A stretch of 21,028 nucleotides of DNA from JAHIJO01 sp964486075. Lineage in GTDB: Bacteria > Verrucomicrobiota > Kiritimatiellia > JAAZAB01. The stretch's first letter is position 1, and every line of letters starts with the position of its first letter. The DNA is taken from contig CAZALU010000054.1 of NCBI GenBank assembly GCA_964486075.1, positions 1-21,028 of the forward strand. Reading direction: 5' to 3'. The position numbers were made by a program, and so were the translations under genes. Positions 15,322-21,028 of the stretch are shown here, piece after piece. Under the pieces are notes generated by a model. That model was not told where the DNA came from and searched no databases. It saw only the letters and a program-made list of their open reading frames with translations.

Positions 15322-16410
15322 TTAGGGTTGGATTATTTTCAGCAGCTCTGGACTGAGTATTTCGCGAGTGTCGTCATCCACCAGCGAAAAGCGATTGCCG
15401 TCGTATGGGGTGGAAAGGTAGTTCCAGACGCTATAAGCCCAGCCCTCGCGCTTAGCAATGCCGATTACGTCACGCATCCAGTTTTCGCGGCTTCTGATGT
15501 CGGCATGCCGAATGGTGCCGAACTCTCCAAAATAGAGCTGCTTATCCGGATGCTGCGTTATGCAATCCATGGCCGGCTGCAGCTCGTCTTCGATGTAGCG
15601 CTTGTCCATGCGGTTATACTTTTCGTAGGAACATTCGTTTTTAAACATGAACCTATGATAGTCGCGGTAGCGCTCGATGTCGCCGGGGTAGGGCATCGCG
15701 CGGTTGTAAATCGCCGCGTTAGGCTGGATGATGCTGCGCTGATGCGTGAACTCATACGGTCCATAGAAATGAATCGTGTAGATGACATTCTCGTCGTCGA
15801 AGAGCCGTAGCTGCTTGAGCGTGGAGGGGGAGTTATAGTTCATGCTGCCGACGATGATCGTACGCGCCGGGTTGAGCCGGCGCAGGGCGGCGACCGTTCG
15901 CGCCGCCAGTTTATTCCAGGCAACGTAATCCGGCCCGGTAATCTCATTCAGGATTTCGAAAGGCGCCGCATGTCCGTGATAGCGCCGCTCGATTTCCTCC
16001 CACAGCGCTACGAATCGGTCCTGCAGTTCGGGGTCCGTCAACAGACTGTTGCCGTCTCCGCAATCACAATAGGCGCCAACGGCCTTGTGCAGGTCCAGAA
16101 TGACGTTGAGGCCTTCCAGACGGCACCACTCCAGGAATCGGTCCAGATAGCCGAATCCACGTTCCTGGTAGGTTCCCGGGTGATCGTTGTTTTCCAGCAC
16201 GATCTGGTCGAAGCAGAGGCGGATATGATCCATGCCGAAGCCGGCAATCCGCCGCACGTCCTCGTGCGTGATGTAGCTGTCGAAGTGCTCCCGATCGCCC
16301 GGCGAGATCAGCAGGCGCGCTGCGGGCGGCAGGACCGAGATGCGCTTGTAGTTTGTCAGCCAGCCGCCGATGCCCATCCCATGCATATAACCTGTAAACT
16401 GTTTCATCAT
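15322..16410 (-). CDS. Glycoside hydrolase family 5-like enzyme, no signal peptide
   Basis: The 362-residue protein is a retaining beta-glycosidase of the GH5 (clan GH-A) type. Seen in order: GIGGWLTN (13-20), a DHIRLCFD strand (61-68), LDLHKAVGA (106-113), acid/base Glu156 in FEILNEI after Asn155, IHFYGPYEFTHQ (213-224) with the conserved His-x-Tyr, nucleophile Glu296 in LYFGEFGTI, and VWNYLS (328-333) with the conserved Trp. No signal peptide or membrane segment precedes the barrel, so it probably acts in the cytoplasm on imported oligosaccharides or glycosides. The exact substrate (glucan, mannan or a glycoside) cannot be read from sequence. The start codon is one of two adjacent ATGs at 16410 and 16407. 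It is a single gene, convergent with def. Confidence 0.87.
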   Translation of the reverse strand: MMKQFTGYMHGMGIGGWLTNYKRISVLPPAARLLISPGDREHFDSYITHEDVRRIAGFGMDHIRLCFDQIVLENNDHPGTYQERGFGYLDRFLEWCRLEGLNVILDLHKAVGAYCDCGDGNSLLTDPELQDRFVALWEEIERRYHGHAAPFEILNEITGPDYVAWNKLAARTVAALRRLNPARTIIVGSMNYNSPSTLKQLRLFDDENVIYTIHFYGPYEFTHQRSIIQPNAAIYNRAMPYPGDIERYRDYHRFMFKNECSYEKYNRMDKRYIEDELQPAMDCITQHPDKQLYFGEFGTIRHADIRSRENWMRDVIGIAKREGWAYSVWNYLSTPYDGNRFSLVDDDTREILSPELLKIIQP

Positions 16411-16600
16411 GCCGTATACCCAAAACGCTTAGCGCTACTATCGCACAAATACTCGCTCTTGTCTAGCTGTCCCCCCCTTTTTTTAGCTTGCCTTGCCGCT
16501 GCTGCTCAGCATAATGTTCCAATCAAAGCAACCGTTGGTTGTTAGAAGCGGGACTTATGGCGTACGGGTAGAGGGTTTGAAACAACAGAAAGGCAGCCTT

Positions 16601-17065
16601 ATGAAATCATGGATCACGATCGCGGGATGCAGCGTGGCGACAATGATGCTCTTGACGGCCTACGGCGATCAAAAACCGGACGAAATGAATGCCAAAACTG
16701 CAACGCCCACGGCTGTTGAAAAGGCGGCTACCGCGCTGCCCTTGCCGAACAAGCCGGTTACTCCTTTTTCACCGGAGATGAGTCAGGAATTTATGCGTAA
16801 GGTCATGGAGACCAGCGCCCGTATAGAGGCTGCCAAACAAGAGATCGCGGATCGCCAGGCTGTCATATTTGAGAGCAACCCGGCAGTCAAAGCCTATAAA
16901 ACCCAACTGATTGAAATGCAGAATGAAATCAATCGGATCCTGGCAGGCGATGCCGAGTTGGCCGCACTTAAACTCAACCGCGATATACTCTGGACAACCA
17001 TGCCCACGTTGCCCCGGGCCAGGCCGCAGGGCGGATCCATGCATGGGTTTACGCCAATAAAATAA
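16601..17065 (+). CDS. Small exported protein of unknown function
   Basis: The 154-residue protein starts at the ATG at 16601, 7 bases after AAAGGCAG. A longer frame from 16493 is unlikely because it would bury the signal peptide. The N-terminus (MKSWITIAGCSVATMMLLTAYGD) is a signal sequence ending in LLTAYG, where a typical lipobox would be LLTACG. The codon TAC differs from TGC by one base. Next come a Thr/Ala/Pro-rich linker (30-65), then a helical charged region (about 68-130), possibly coiled coil, and a short tail rich in Pro/Gly/Arg. I do not recognise the family. It is 52 bases upstream of the LsrF-type gene, but different function is likely. Confidence 0.7.
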   Translation: MKSWITIAGCSVATMMLLTAYGDQKPDEMNAKTATPTAVEKAATALPLPNKPVTPFSPEMSQEFMRKVMETSARIEAAKQEIADRQAVIFESNPAVKAYKTQLIEMQNEINRILAGDAELAALKLNRDILWTTMPTLPRARPQGGSMHGFTPIK

Positions 17066-17117
17066 AAGATTTAGTTCGGAGCGTTAAATCGAAACATTCC
17101 AGGGAGGAGTTACGCGA

Positions 17118-18002
17118 ATGCCAGATCCTGAAGCAAACAAGGAAGGAAAAAAGTTTTTCGAGAGTGTTCCCATCGATAACCAGGGGTATTATCTCAAGGG
17201 GTCCGCCTCTCTGGATTGGGGCATCAAGAACCGACTGGCCAGGATTTTTAATCCGCGGAGCGGGCGCACTGTGATGTTGGCCATCGACCACGGCTATTTT
17301 CAGGGACCGACCACCGGATTGGAGCGAATCGATCTGAAGATAGTCCCGCTGATGGCGGATGCCGACGCCTTGATGTTGACTCGCGGAATTCTGCGGACAA
17401 CCATTCCGCCGGTATGCGCCAAGCCCATAGTGATGCGCGCCAGCGGGGGTCCCAGCATCCTGAAGGAATTATCCAACGAGGAAATAGCGCTGGATATTGA
17501 GGACGCCATCCGGATGAATGTCTCCATGCTGGCCATCCAGGTGTTTATCGGCGGGGAATACGAAACACGCTCGATCCATAACCTGACCAAGCTGGTTGAC
17601 CAGGGGATGCGCTATGGGATTCCCGTGATGGCGGTAACGGCTGTGGGCAAGGAGATGGTGCGCGATGCCCGCTATTTTCGCCTGGCCTGCAGGATCTGCG
17701 CCGAACTCGGCGCGCATGTGGTCAAAACCTATTACGTGGCCCAGGGCTTCGATACCGTGATAGCATCCTGCCCGGTGCCCATAGTCATGGCCGGCGGTAA
17801 AAAATTGCCGGAACTGGAAGCCCTGACAATGGCCTTTAACGCGATCCAGCAAGGTGCCGCCGGAGTAGACATGGGCCGGAACATTTTTCAAAGCGAAGCG
17901 CCGGCGGCAATGATTCAAACCATCCGCAAAGTGGTGCATAACAATCTCAAGCCCGCCGAGGCCTTGAAACACTACCACTCTCCGGAAGGTAGGGGTGCTT
18001 GA
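17118..18002 (+). CDS. lsrF: LsrF-type class I aldolase/thiolase (DeoC/FbaB superfamily)
   Basis: In enteric bacteria LsrF transfers an acetyl group from 3-hydroxy-2,4-pentanedione 5-phosphate (phospho-AI-2 product) to CoA. This 294-residue protein follows E. coli LsrF closely from memory: LKGSASLDWG (26-35), RLARIFNP, a DHGYFQGPTTGLERID block (57-72), TRGILR, RASGG, and VGKEMVRD. The Schiff-base lysine is Lys203 in VVKTYYV, the same position as in E. coli LsrF. GGKKLPE and GVDMGRNIFQ complete the phosphate site. The ribosome site GGGAGGAG before the ATG is strong. An SDR gene follows after 27 bases. No lsrK, lsrG, lsrR or transporter gene is present, so a role in a different deoxysugar or ketose-phosphate cleavage is quite possible. 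Confidence 0.88.
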   Translation: MPDPEANKEGKKFFESVPIDNQGYYLKGSASLDWGIKNRLARIFNPRSGRTVMLAIDHGYFQGPTTGLERIDLKIVPLMADADALMLTRGILRTTIPPVCAKPIVMRASGGPSILKELSNEEIALDIEDAIRMNVSMLAIQVFIGGEYETRSIHNLTKLVDQGMRYGIPVMAVTAVGKEMVRDARYFRLACRICAELGAHVVKTYYVAQGFDTVIASCPVPIVMAGGKKLPELEALTMAFNAIQQGAAGVDMGRNIFQSEAPAAMIQTIRKVVHNNLKPAEALKHYHSPEGRGA

Positions 18003-18029
18003 CACGCCGCCCGACCAAGGATCTAACCC

Positions 18030-19181
18030 ATGCCTAACGCTCACTCGGAGCCGATCGCTGGCCATTATTTGTCCCAGATCGCCACGATCATGCGTGGACT
18101 CTTGGCCAAGCCCTCTGGAAACGATGACGACCCCTTTCTGAGGGTCTTGATTAAATGCTTGCCTGGCGAGGCATCTTCGCATGATGCAGCGGCTGACCAG
18201 CAACCGGCACTGCTGATCAATTCCCTGAACGGCCAACTCGCAACCGATGACCTGCGTGAGCGCCTGCGAGAATCTTTAAGCCAGTATTCATCTCAGCACG
18301 GAACTCCGGCCCGCTCCGTTATCTTGCCAGGCCTGGGAAGCCTGCATATCGAAGACCAGGTAAAAAGTGATAATTATGCCTTGATTAACAAGGTGGCGCT
18401 GGTAACAGGCGCAGCCGGCGCCATCGGGGCTGGCATTTGTAAAGGCTTGCTTGCCAAGGGCTGTCGTGTCGCCGCCACCGACCTGGTACAGGAAAAGCTC
18501 GACGACCTGGTTGCCGAGTTGGGCACTGGCTGGGACAATCGAATTGTCGGCCTTAAAATGGATGTCACCGACCCGGCTGATGTGACGCACGTTTTTGATG
18601 CCGTAGGCCGGGTGTGGGGTGGGGTGGATATCGTGATCGTCAACGCCGGCATCGCCATGGTGTCTTCCCTGGTCGAGATGGATCTGGATGCTTTCCGGAA
18701 ACTGGAAAAAGTGAACGTGGAAGGCACGTTATTGACCCTGGCCGAGGCAGGGCGCTGGATGTCCCTACAGGGCACCGGTGGCGACATCGTAGTTATTTCG
18801 ACAAAAAATGTTTTTGCGCCGGGCATGCAATTCGGGGCCTACAGCGCCACCAAGGCCGCTGGTCACCAACTGGCCAGGGTGGCCGCGCTGGAGCTGGCGC
18901 CGATGGGCATCCGGGTCAACATGGTGGCGCCGGATGCAGTGTTCTCGGATGGCAAACGCAAGTCGGGTCTATGGGCCGAGGTGGGCCCGTCCCGCATGCA
19001 GGCGCGCGGGTTGGACCATAAGGGTTTGGAAGAATATTACCGCAACAGGAACTTGTTGAAATCGAGGGTTACGCCGGTACACGTCGCCAACGCCGTGCTC
19101 TTTTTTGTGACGCGTCAAACCCCAACCACCGGCGCCACGCTTCCCGTCGATGGCGGATTGCCGGACGCGGCACCGCGATAG
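18030..19181 (+). CDS. SDR oxidoreductase related to the C-terminal half of rhamnulose-phosphate aldolase/dehydrogenase fusions
   Basis: The 383-residue protein has an NAD-binding SDR domain from about 119 to 380: TGAAGAIGAGI (126-136), NAGI (205-208), Tyr271-x-x-x-Lys275, and a long C-terminal lobe with NMVAPDAVFSD, SGLWAEVG, EEYYRNRNLLK and LPVDGGLPD. That lobe matches the dehydrogenase half of YuxG/RhaEW-type proteins. At 94-105 the linker ARSVILPGLGSL also resembles the segment joining aldolase and SDR there, but the aldolase itself is missing and replaced by about 90 residues I do not recognise. The position 13 before Tyr271, normally Ser, is Thr258, with Ser257 beside it. The ATG at 18030 follows AAGGAT. 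It is in an operon with the LsrF-type gene. An aldehyde or hydroxyacid dehydrogenase role is inferred. Confidence 0.8.
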   Translation: MPNAHSEPIAGHYLSQIATIMRGLLAKPSGNDDDPFLRVLIKCLPGEASSHDAAADQQPALLINSLNGQLATDDLRERLRESLSQYSSQHGTPARSVILPGLGSLHIEDQVKSDNYALINKVALVTGAAGAIGAGICKGLLAKGCRVAATDLVQEKLDDLVAELGTGWDNRIVGLKMDVTDPADVTHVFDAVGRVWGGVDIVIVNAGIAMVSSLVEMDLDAFRKLEKVNVEGTLLTLAEAGRWMSLQGTGGDIVVISTKNVFAPGMQFGAYSATKAAGHQLARVAALELAPMGIRVNMVAPDAVFSDGKRKSGLWAEVGPSRMQARGLDHKGLEEYYRNRNLLKSRVTPVHVANAVLFFVTRQTPTTGATLPVDGGLPDAAPR

Positions 19182-19217
19182 CACTGCCTGTTTCACTGCC
19201 CAGCCAAAGTGTTTACT

Positions 19218-19871
19218 TTACTTCCCGGATTGCATCATCTTGAGCCGGTGTTGTGGGCCTTCCTGCGCCATCAGATCCCGCCCCTGGGCTGGAGTTAAAA
19301 ATTTTGGTTTGCCCACGATGGTGGCCGCAAGCAGCGATTTCGCCGCGTCTTCCACCACGACACACCGGAAATACGCTTGCTTCATATTAACGCCCACCGC
19401 TAAAACTCCGTGGTTGACCATAAAAATAGTATCACACTTTTTGGCCTGTTGAGCCATGGCATCGGCCAGTGCCTGGGTAGTCGGCGTGATGTAGGGCACA
19501 GTGCCTGTCCGGCCAAGGTCGTTGATGAACTCCGCAAACATCGGCTTAAACTGGATTCCGGCGCTGATGACTCCGGATGCCCATGGCGAGTGGGTGTGGA
19601 AGATGGCGGTGACGTCCGGCCGCACCCGGTAGATAGCCAGATGCATATTATATTCGGAGGTGGGTTTTTGGGCGCCCCGGATCTGACGTCCGCTGACCAG
19701 GTCCAGACCGCACATGTCGGCAGGTGCCATTTCATCCATGGCGAAACCGCTGGGTTTCATCCAGATCGTCTGCCCGTCACGGGCGCTGATATTGCCGCCG
19801 GCGCCGGCGACCAGGTTGGCTTGAACAATTTTTTTTCCATACCGAACCAGCTCTGCGCATTTTTTATTCAT
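19218..19871 (-). CDS. Class II aldolase, L-fuculose-phosphate aldolase (FucA)-like
   Basis: The 217-residue zinc aldolase has GGNIS (25-29), the phosphate site KPSG (39-42), catalytic Glu73 (PTSEY), zinc ligands His92 and His94 (FHTHSP) and His154 (VNHGVLA). Glu73, His92 and His94 carry the same numbers as in E. coli FucA, and length is the same within two residues. Substrate could be fuculose-1-P, rhamnulose-1-P, ribulose-1-P or a methylthioribulose-like compound. The C-terminus (RDLMAQEGPQHRLKM) is atypical. The start overlaps the end of the HAD gene by 8 bases (ATGAATAA) and has AGGAG upstream. It is convergent with the SDR gene, 36 bases away, and may supply the aldolase half that the SDR lacks. 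Confidence 0.87.
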   Translation of the reverse strand: MNKKCAELVRYGKKIVQANLVAGAGGNISARDGQTIWMKPSGFAMDEMAPADMCGLDLVSGRQIRGAQKPTSEYNMHLAIYRVRPDVTAIFHTHSPWASGVISAGIQFKPMFAEFINDLGRTGTVPYITPTTQALADAMAQQAKKCDTIFMVNHGVLAVGVNMKQAYFRCVVVEDAAKSLLAATIVGKPKFLTPAQGRDLMAQEGPQHRLKMMQSGK

Positions 19872-20598
19872 GTTTTTCTCCTATGGTTGAGACTGCAAGG
19901 GAAAGATCGGGCGGACGGCCTCCACCGAATAGCTGCGTCGCGGCGGGCGCGTGCGCCAAGTCGGGCGCCGTCCAGCGGGCGCCGGCGCGGATCAGCAGTT
20001 CGGCGTTGAAACTGGTGGTTAATCCCAGGGGCAGCATACCGCCGCGGATTGCCGCCTCGATACCGCTCGGGGCGTCTTCGATAACCAGGCAATTGCCGGG
20101 TGGCAAATCAAGTTTTCGGGCGGCGGCCAGGAACAAATCTGGCGCCGGCTTTTTATACTCGACATCGTTGCCCGTCACGCAGGCGTCGAATGTTTGAGCC
20201 GGAATGCGGATTTCAGCCAGGTTCCCCTGCAGCTTGATCGCATCGGCGCTCGTGGCCACCGCCAGCTTCAAGCCACGGCGCCGGCAGATCGCAATGAAAT
20301 CGGTGACGCCGGCCAGGGGCTGCAGACGGCCCTTGATGATCTCCAGGTAAATCGCATAGGTCCGAGCCTTGTCGGAATCCAGCGCCAGGCGAATGCCATG
20401 CAGGTTGGCGACGCCGGATAGATACCGGTTTTCGCCCGTGCCGATAAATGGCTTAAAGTCATCCGGCTTAACATGCACATGGTGGCGCTCCAGGAACATG
20501 CGGCAAGCCGCTTCACAGATAAACGGTTCGGAATCGCACAGAACCCCGTCCATGTCAAAAATTACGCCACGAATATCAGTTGGCAAGATTGTGTTCAC
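19864..20598 (-). CDS. HAD-superfamily phosphatase/phosphoglucomutase-like hydrolase
   Basis: The 244-residue protein is a HAD subfamily IA enzyme with a C1 cap. Motif I DMDGVL gives nucleophile Asp15 and Asp17, motif II is VATSAD (114-119), motif III KKPAPD (149-154), and motif IV VIEDAPSGIEAA (172-183). This pattern fits beta-phosphoglucomutases and sugar-phosphate phosphatases (YniC, GPP type). The substrate is not determinable, but coupling to a class II aldolase suggests a sugar phosphate or a phosphorylated cleavage product. The start is a GTG at 20598 with only a weak ribosome site. The C-terminus (FGGGRPPDLSLAVSTIG) is longer than usual and overlaps the aldolase start by 8 bases. Confidence 0.85.
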   Translation of the reverse strand: MNTILPTDIRGVIFDMDGVLCDSEPFICEAACRMFLERHHVHVKPDDFKPFIGTGENRYLSGVANLHGIRLALDSDKARTYAIYLEIIKGRLQPLAGVTDFIAICRRRGLKLAVATSADAIKLQGNLAEIRIPAQTFDACVTGNDVEYKKPAPDLFLAAARKLDLPPGNCLVIEDAPSGIEAAIRGGMLPLGLTTSFNAELLIRAGARWTAPDLAHAPAATQLFGGGRPPDLSLAVSTIGEKHE

Positions 20599-20647
20599 GA
20601 ATACCTACAGTTATATCATGTCTTCCTGATAAAATTCAAACTCAAAC

Positions 20648-20780
20648 GTAACTATTCAGGTTGCCTGAAAAAACCCGGATAAGCAAAGATTATCATTTCG
20701 AGCGTAGCGATAAATCTCATCTGTCTGCCAACAAACATGAGATCCTTCGCTACGCTCAGGATGACAACCTGAGTAGTTAC
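20648..20780. repeat. MITE-like element with terminal inverted repeats
   Basis: Terminal 16-base arms at 20648-20663 and 20765-20780 are inverted repeats with a single mismatch (GTAACTAT/CTCAGGTTG). Inner arms at 20693-20720 and 20737-20764 (TCATTTCGAGCGTAGCGA and its partner) are also inverted with about six mismatches. Between left outer and inner arms is a 29-base segment missing on the right, so the element is asymmetric. The CGAGCGTAGCGA..ATCTCAT sequence resembles widespread small mobile palindromes of other bacterial genomes. It codes for nothing. Confidence 0.75.
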
Positions 20781-20978
20781 TTAAAAAGAATGGCTCCTCG
20801 GCATAATTAGTGGGTAACGCATCTGTCATGAATGCTTCAATATGTTGTCGTATAGCTGGTTATGGAGATAAGCATAGCGTAGCGGCTTCGTATCCGAACG
20901 AACACACCGATCACCGACAGAAGATTTACCACGGAGAACACGGAATCTCCTGTTCCGTTATTCTCCTCTGTGCCTCCG
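20781..20978. other. Non-coding stretch with a hairpin
   Basis: No supported gene. Near 20930-20975 CACGGAGAACACGGAA pairs imperfectly with TTCCGTTATTCTCCTCTGTG, forming a long hairpin. It may belong to the structured RNA suggested at the right edge, or be an independent repeat. Confidence 0.4.
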
Positions 20979-21028
20979 GTGCGCCAAGCAAGGCGCACTC
21001 AACTTGTTGAGTGAAAGGAATCAACCAT
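20979..21028 (+). ncRNA. Possible partial group II intron domain I structure
   Basis: GTGCGCC (20979-20985) and GGCGCAC (20992-20998) form a perfect 7-bp hairpin with loop AAGCAA. TCAACTT follows, and then GTTGA (21006-21010) that can pair with TCAAC (21021-21025) across GTGAAAGGAA. A GC hairpin, an AACTT linker and a GTGAAAG loop resemble domain I of bacterial group II introns upstream of the reverse transcriptase ORF. The window ends here, and no RT frame is visible, so this is tentative. Confidence 0.35.

Noticed and set aside
16470..16485. C7-T7 homopolymer run between the GH5 gene and the small exported protein as a phase-variable tract
   Set aside because: It lies between divergent starts without clear promoter boxes around it, so length-dependent switching cannot be supported from one sequence.
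16493..16600. Upstream extension of the small exported protein
   Set aside because: It would put 36 residues before a clear signal peptide; the ATG at 16601 has its own ribosome site.
17469..18236. 255-codon minus-strand frame opposite the LsrF-type gene
   Set aside because: It lies antisense to a strongly conserved enzyme and shows no family motif or ribosome site.

Overview
The window is compact bacterial DNA of moderately high GC with genes on both strands, short operons with Shine-Dalgarno sites, and small palindromic repeats in the gaps. A PVC-type bacterium (Kiritimatiellota, Lentisphaerota or Verrucomicrobiota) is my best guess. It rests on gene content (uronate and deoxysugar catabolism, a sialidase remnant, an intracellular GH5 glycosidase) and on the style of the intergenic repeats. 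No rRNA or other phylogenetic marker was seen, so the assignment is inference. No tRNA, rRNA or CRISPR array was found.

Layout. (1) 1-570: a broken IS110-type transposase start and a gap with a small hairpin. (2) 569-2789: cheB overlapping a response regulator fused to a PP2C/SpoIIE phosphatase. (3) 2790-3671: a multi-hairpin repeat and a frameshifted sialidase remnant on the minus strand. (4) 10109 down to 3672, all minus: a Gfo/Idh/MocA oxidoreductase, a D-mannonate-oxidoreductase-type SDR, a CtBP-like 2-hydroxyacid dehydrogenase, a KDPG aldolase with an extra C-terminal domain, 2-keto-3-deoxygluconate kinase, and a D,D-carboxypeptidase. The core is the lower hexuronate (Ashwell) route from mannonate-level intermediates through KDG and KDPG to pyruvate and glyceraldehyde 3-phosphate. 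Mannonate dehydratase and uronate isomerase are not in the window. (5) 10608-12823: a three-LysM lipoprotein and an FtsW-type SEDS glycosyltransferase. (6) 14493 down to 12824: a polyprenol-phosphate mannose synthase-like GT2 and a UbiA-family prenyl-phosphate phosphoribosyltransferase, overlapping by 4 nt. (7) 14589-15149: peptide deformylase. (8) 16410 down to 15322: a GH5 enzyme without a signal peptide. (9) 16601-17065: a small exported protein with a near-miss lipobox. (10) 17118-19181: an LsrF-type class I aldolase/thiolase and an unusual SDR that resembles the dehydrogenase half of rhamnulose-phosphate aldolase/dehydrogenase fusions. (11) 20598 down to 19218, convergent: a HAD phosphatase and a FucA-type class II aldolase. 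(12) 20599-21028: a MITE-like inverted-repeat element, then structured sequence at the right edge that resembles part of group II intron domain I.

Taken together the window combines cell-envelope functions (LysM, FtsW, carboxypeptidase, polyprenyl-sugar donors) with two sugar-acid or deoxysugar catabolic modules. The most unusual part is 17118-20598, where an AI-2-type thiolase homologue, a solo half of a normally fused aldolase/dehydrogenase, a stand-alone class II aldolase and a HAD phosphatase lie together without transporter, kinase or regulator.
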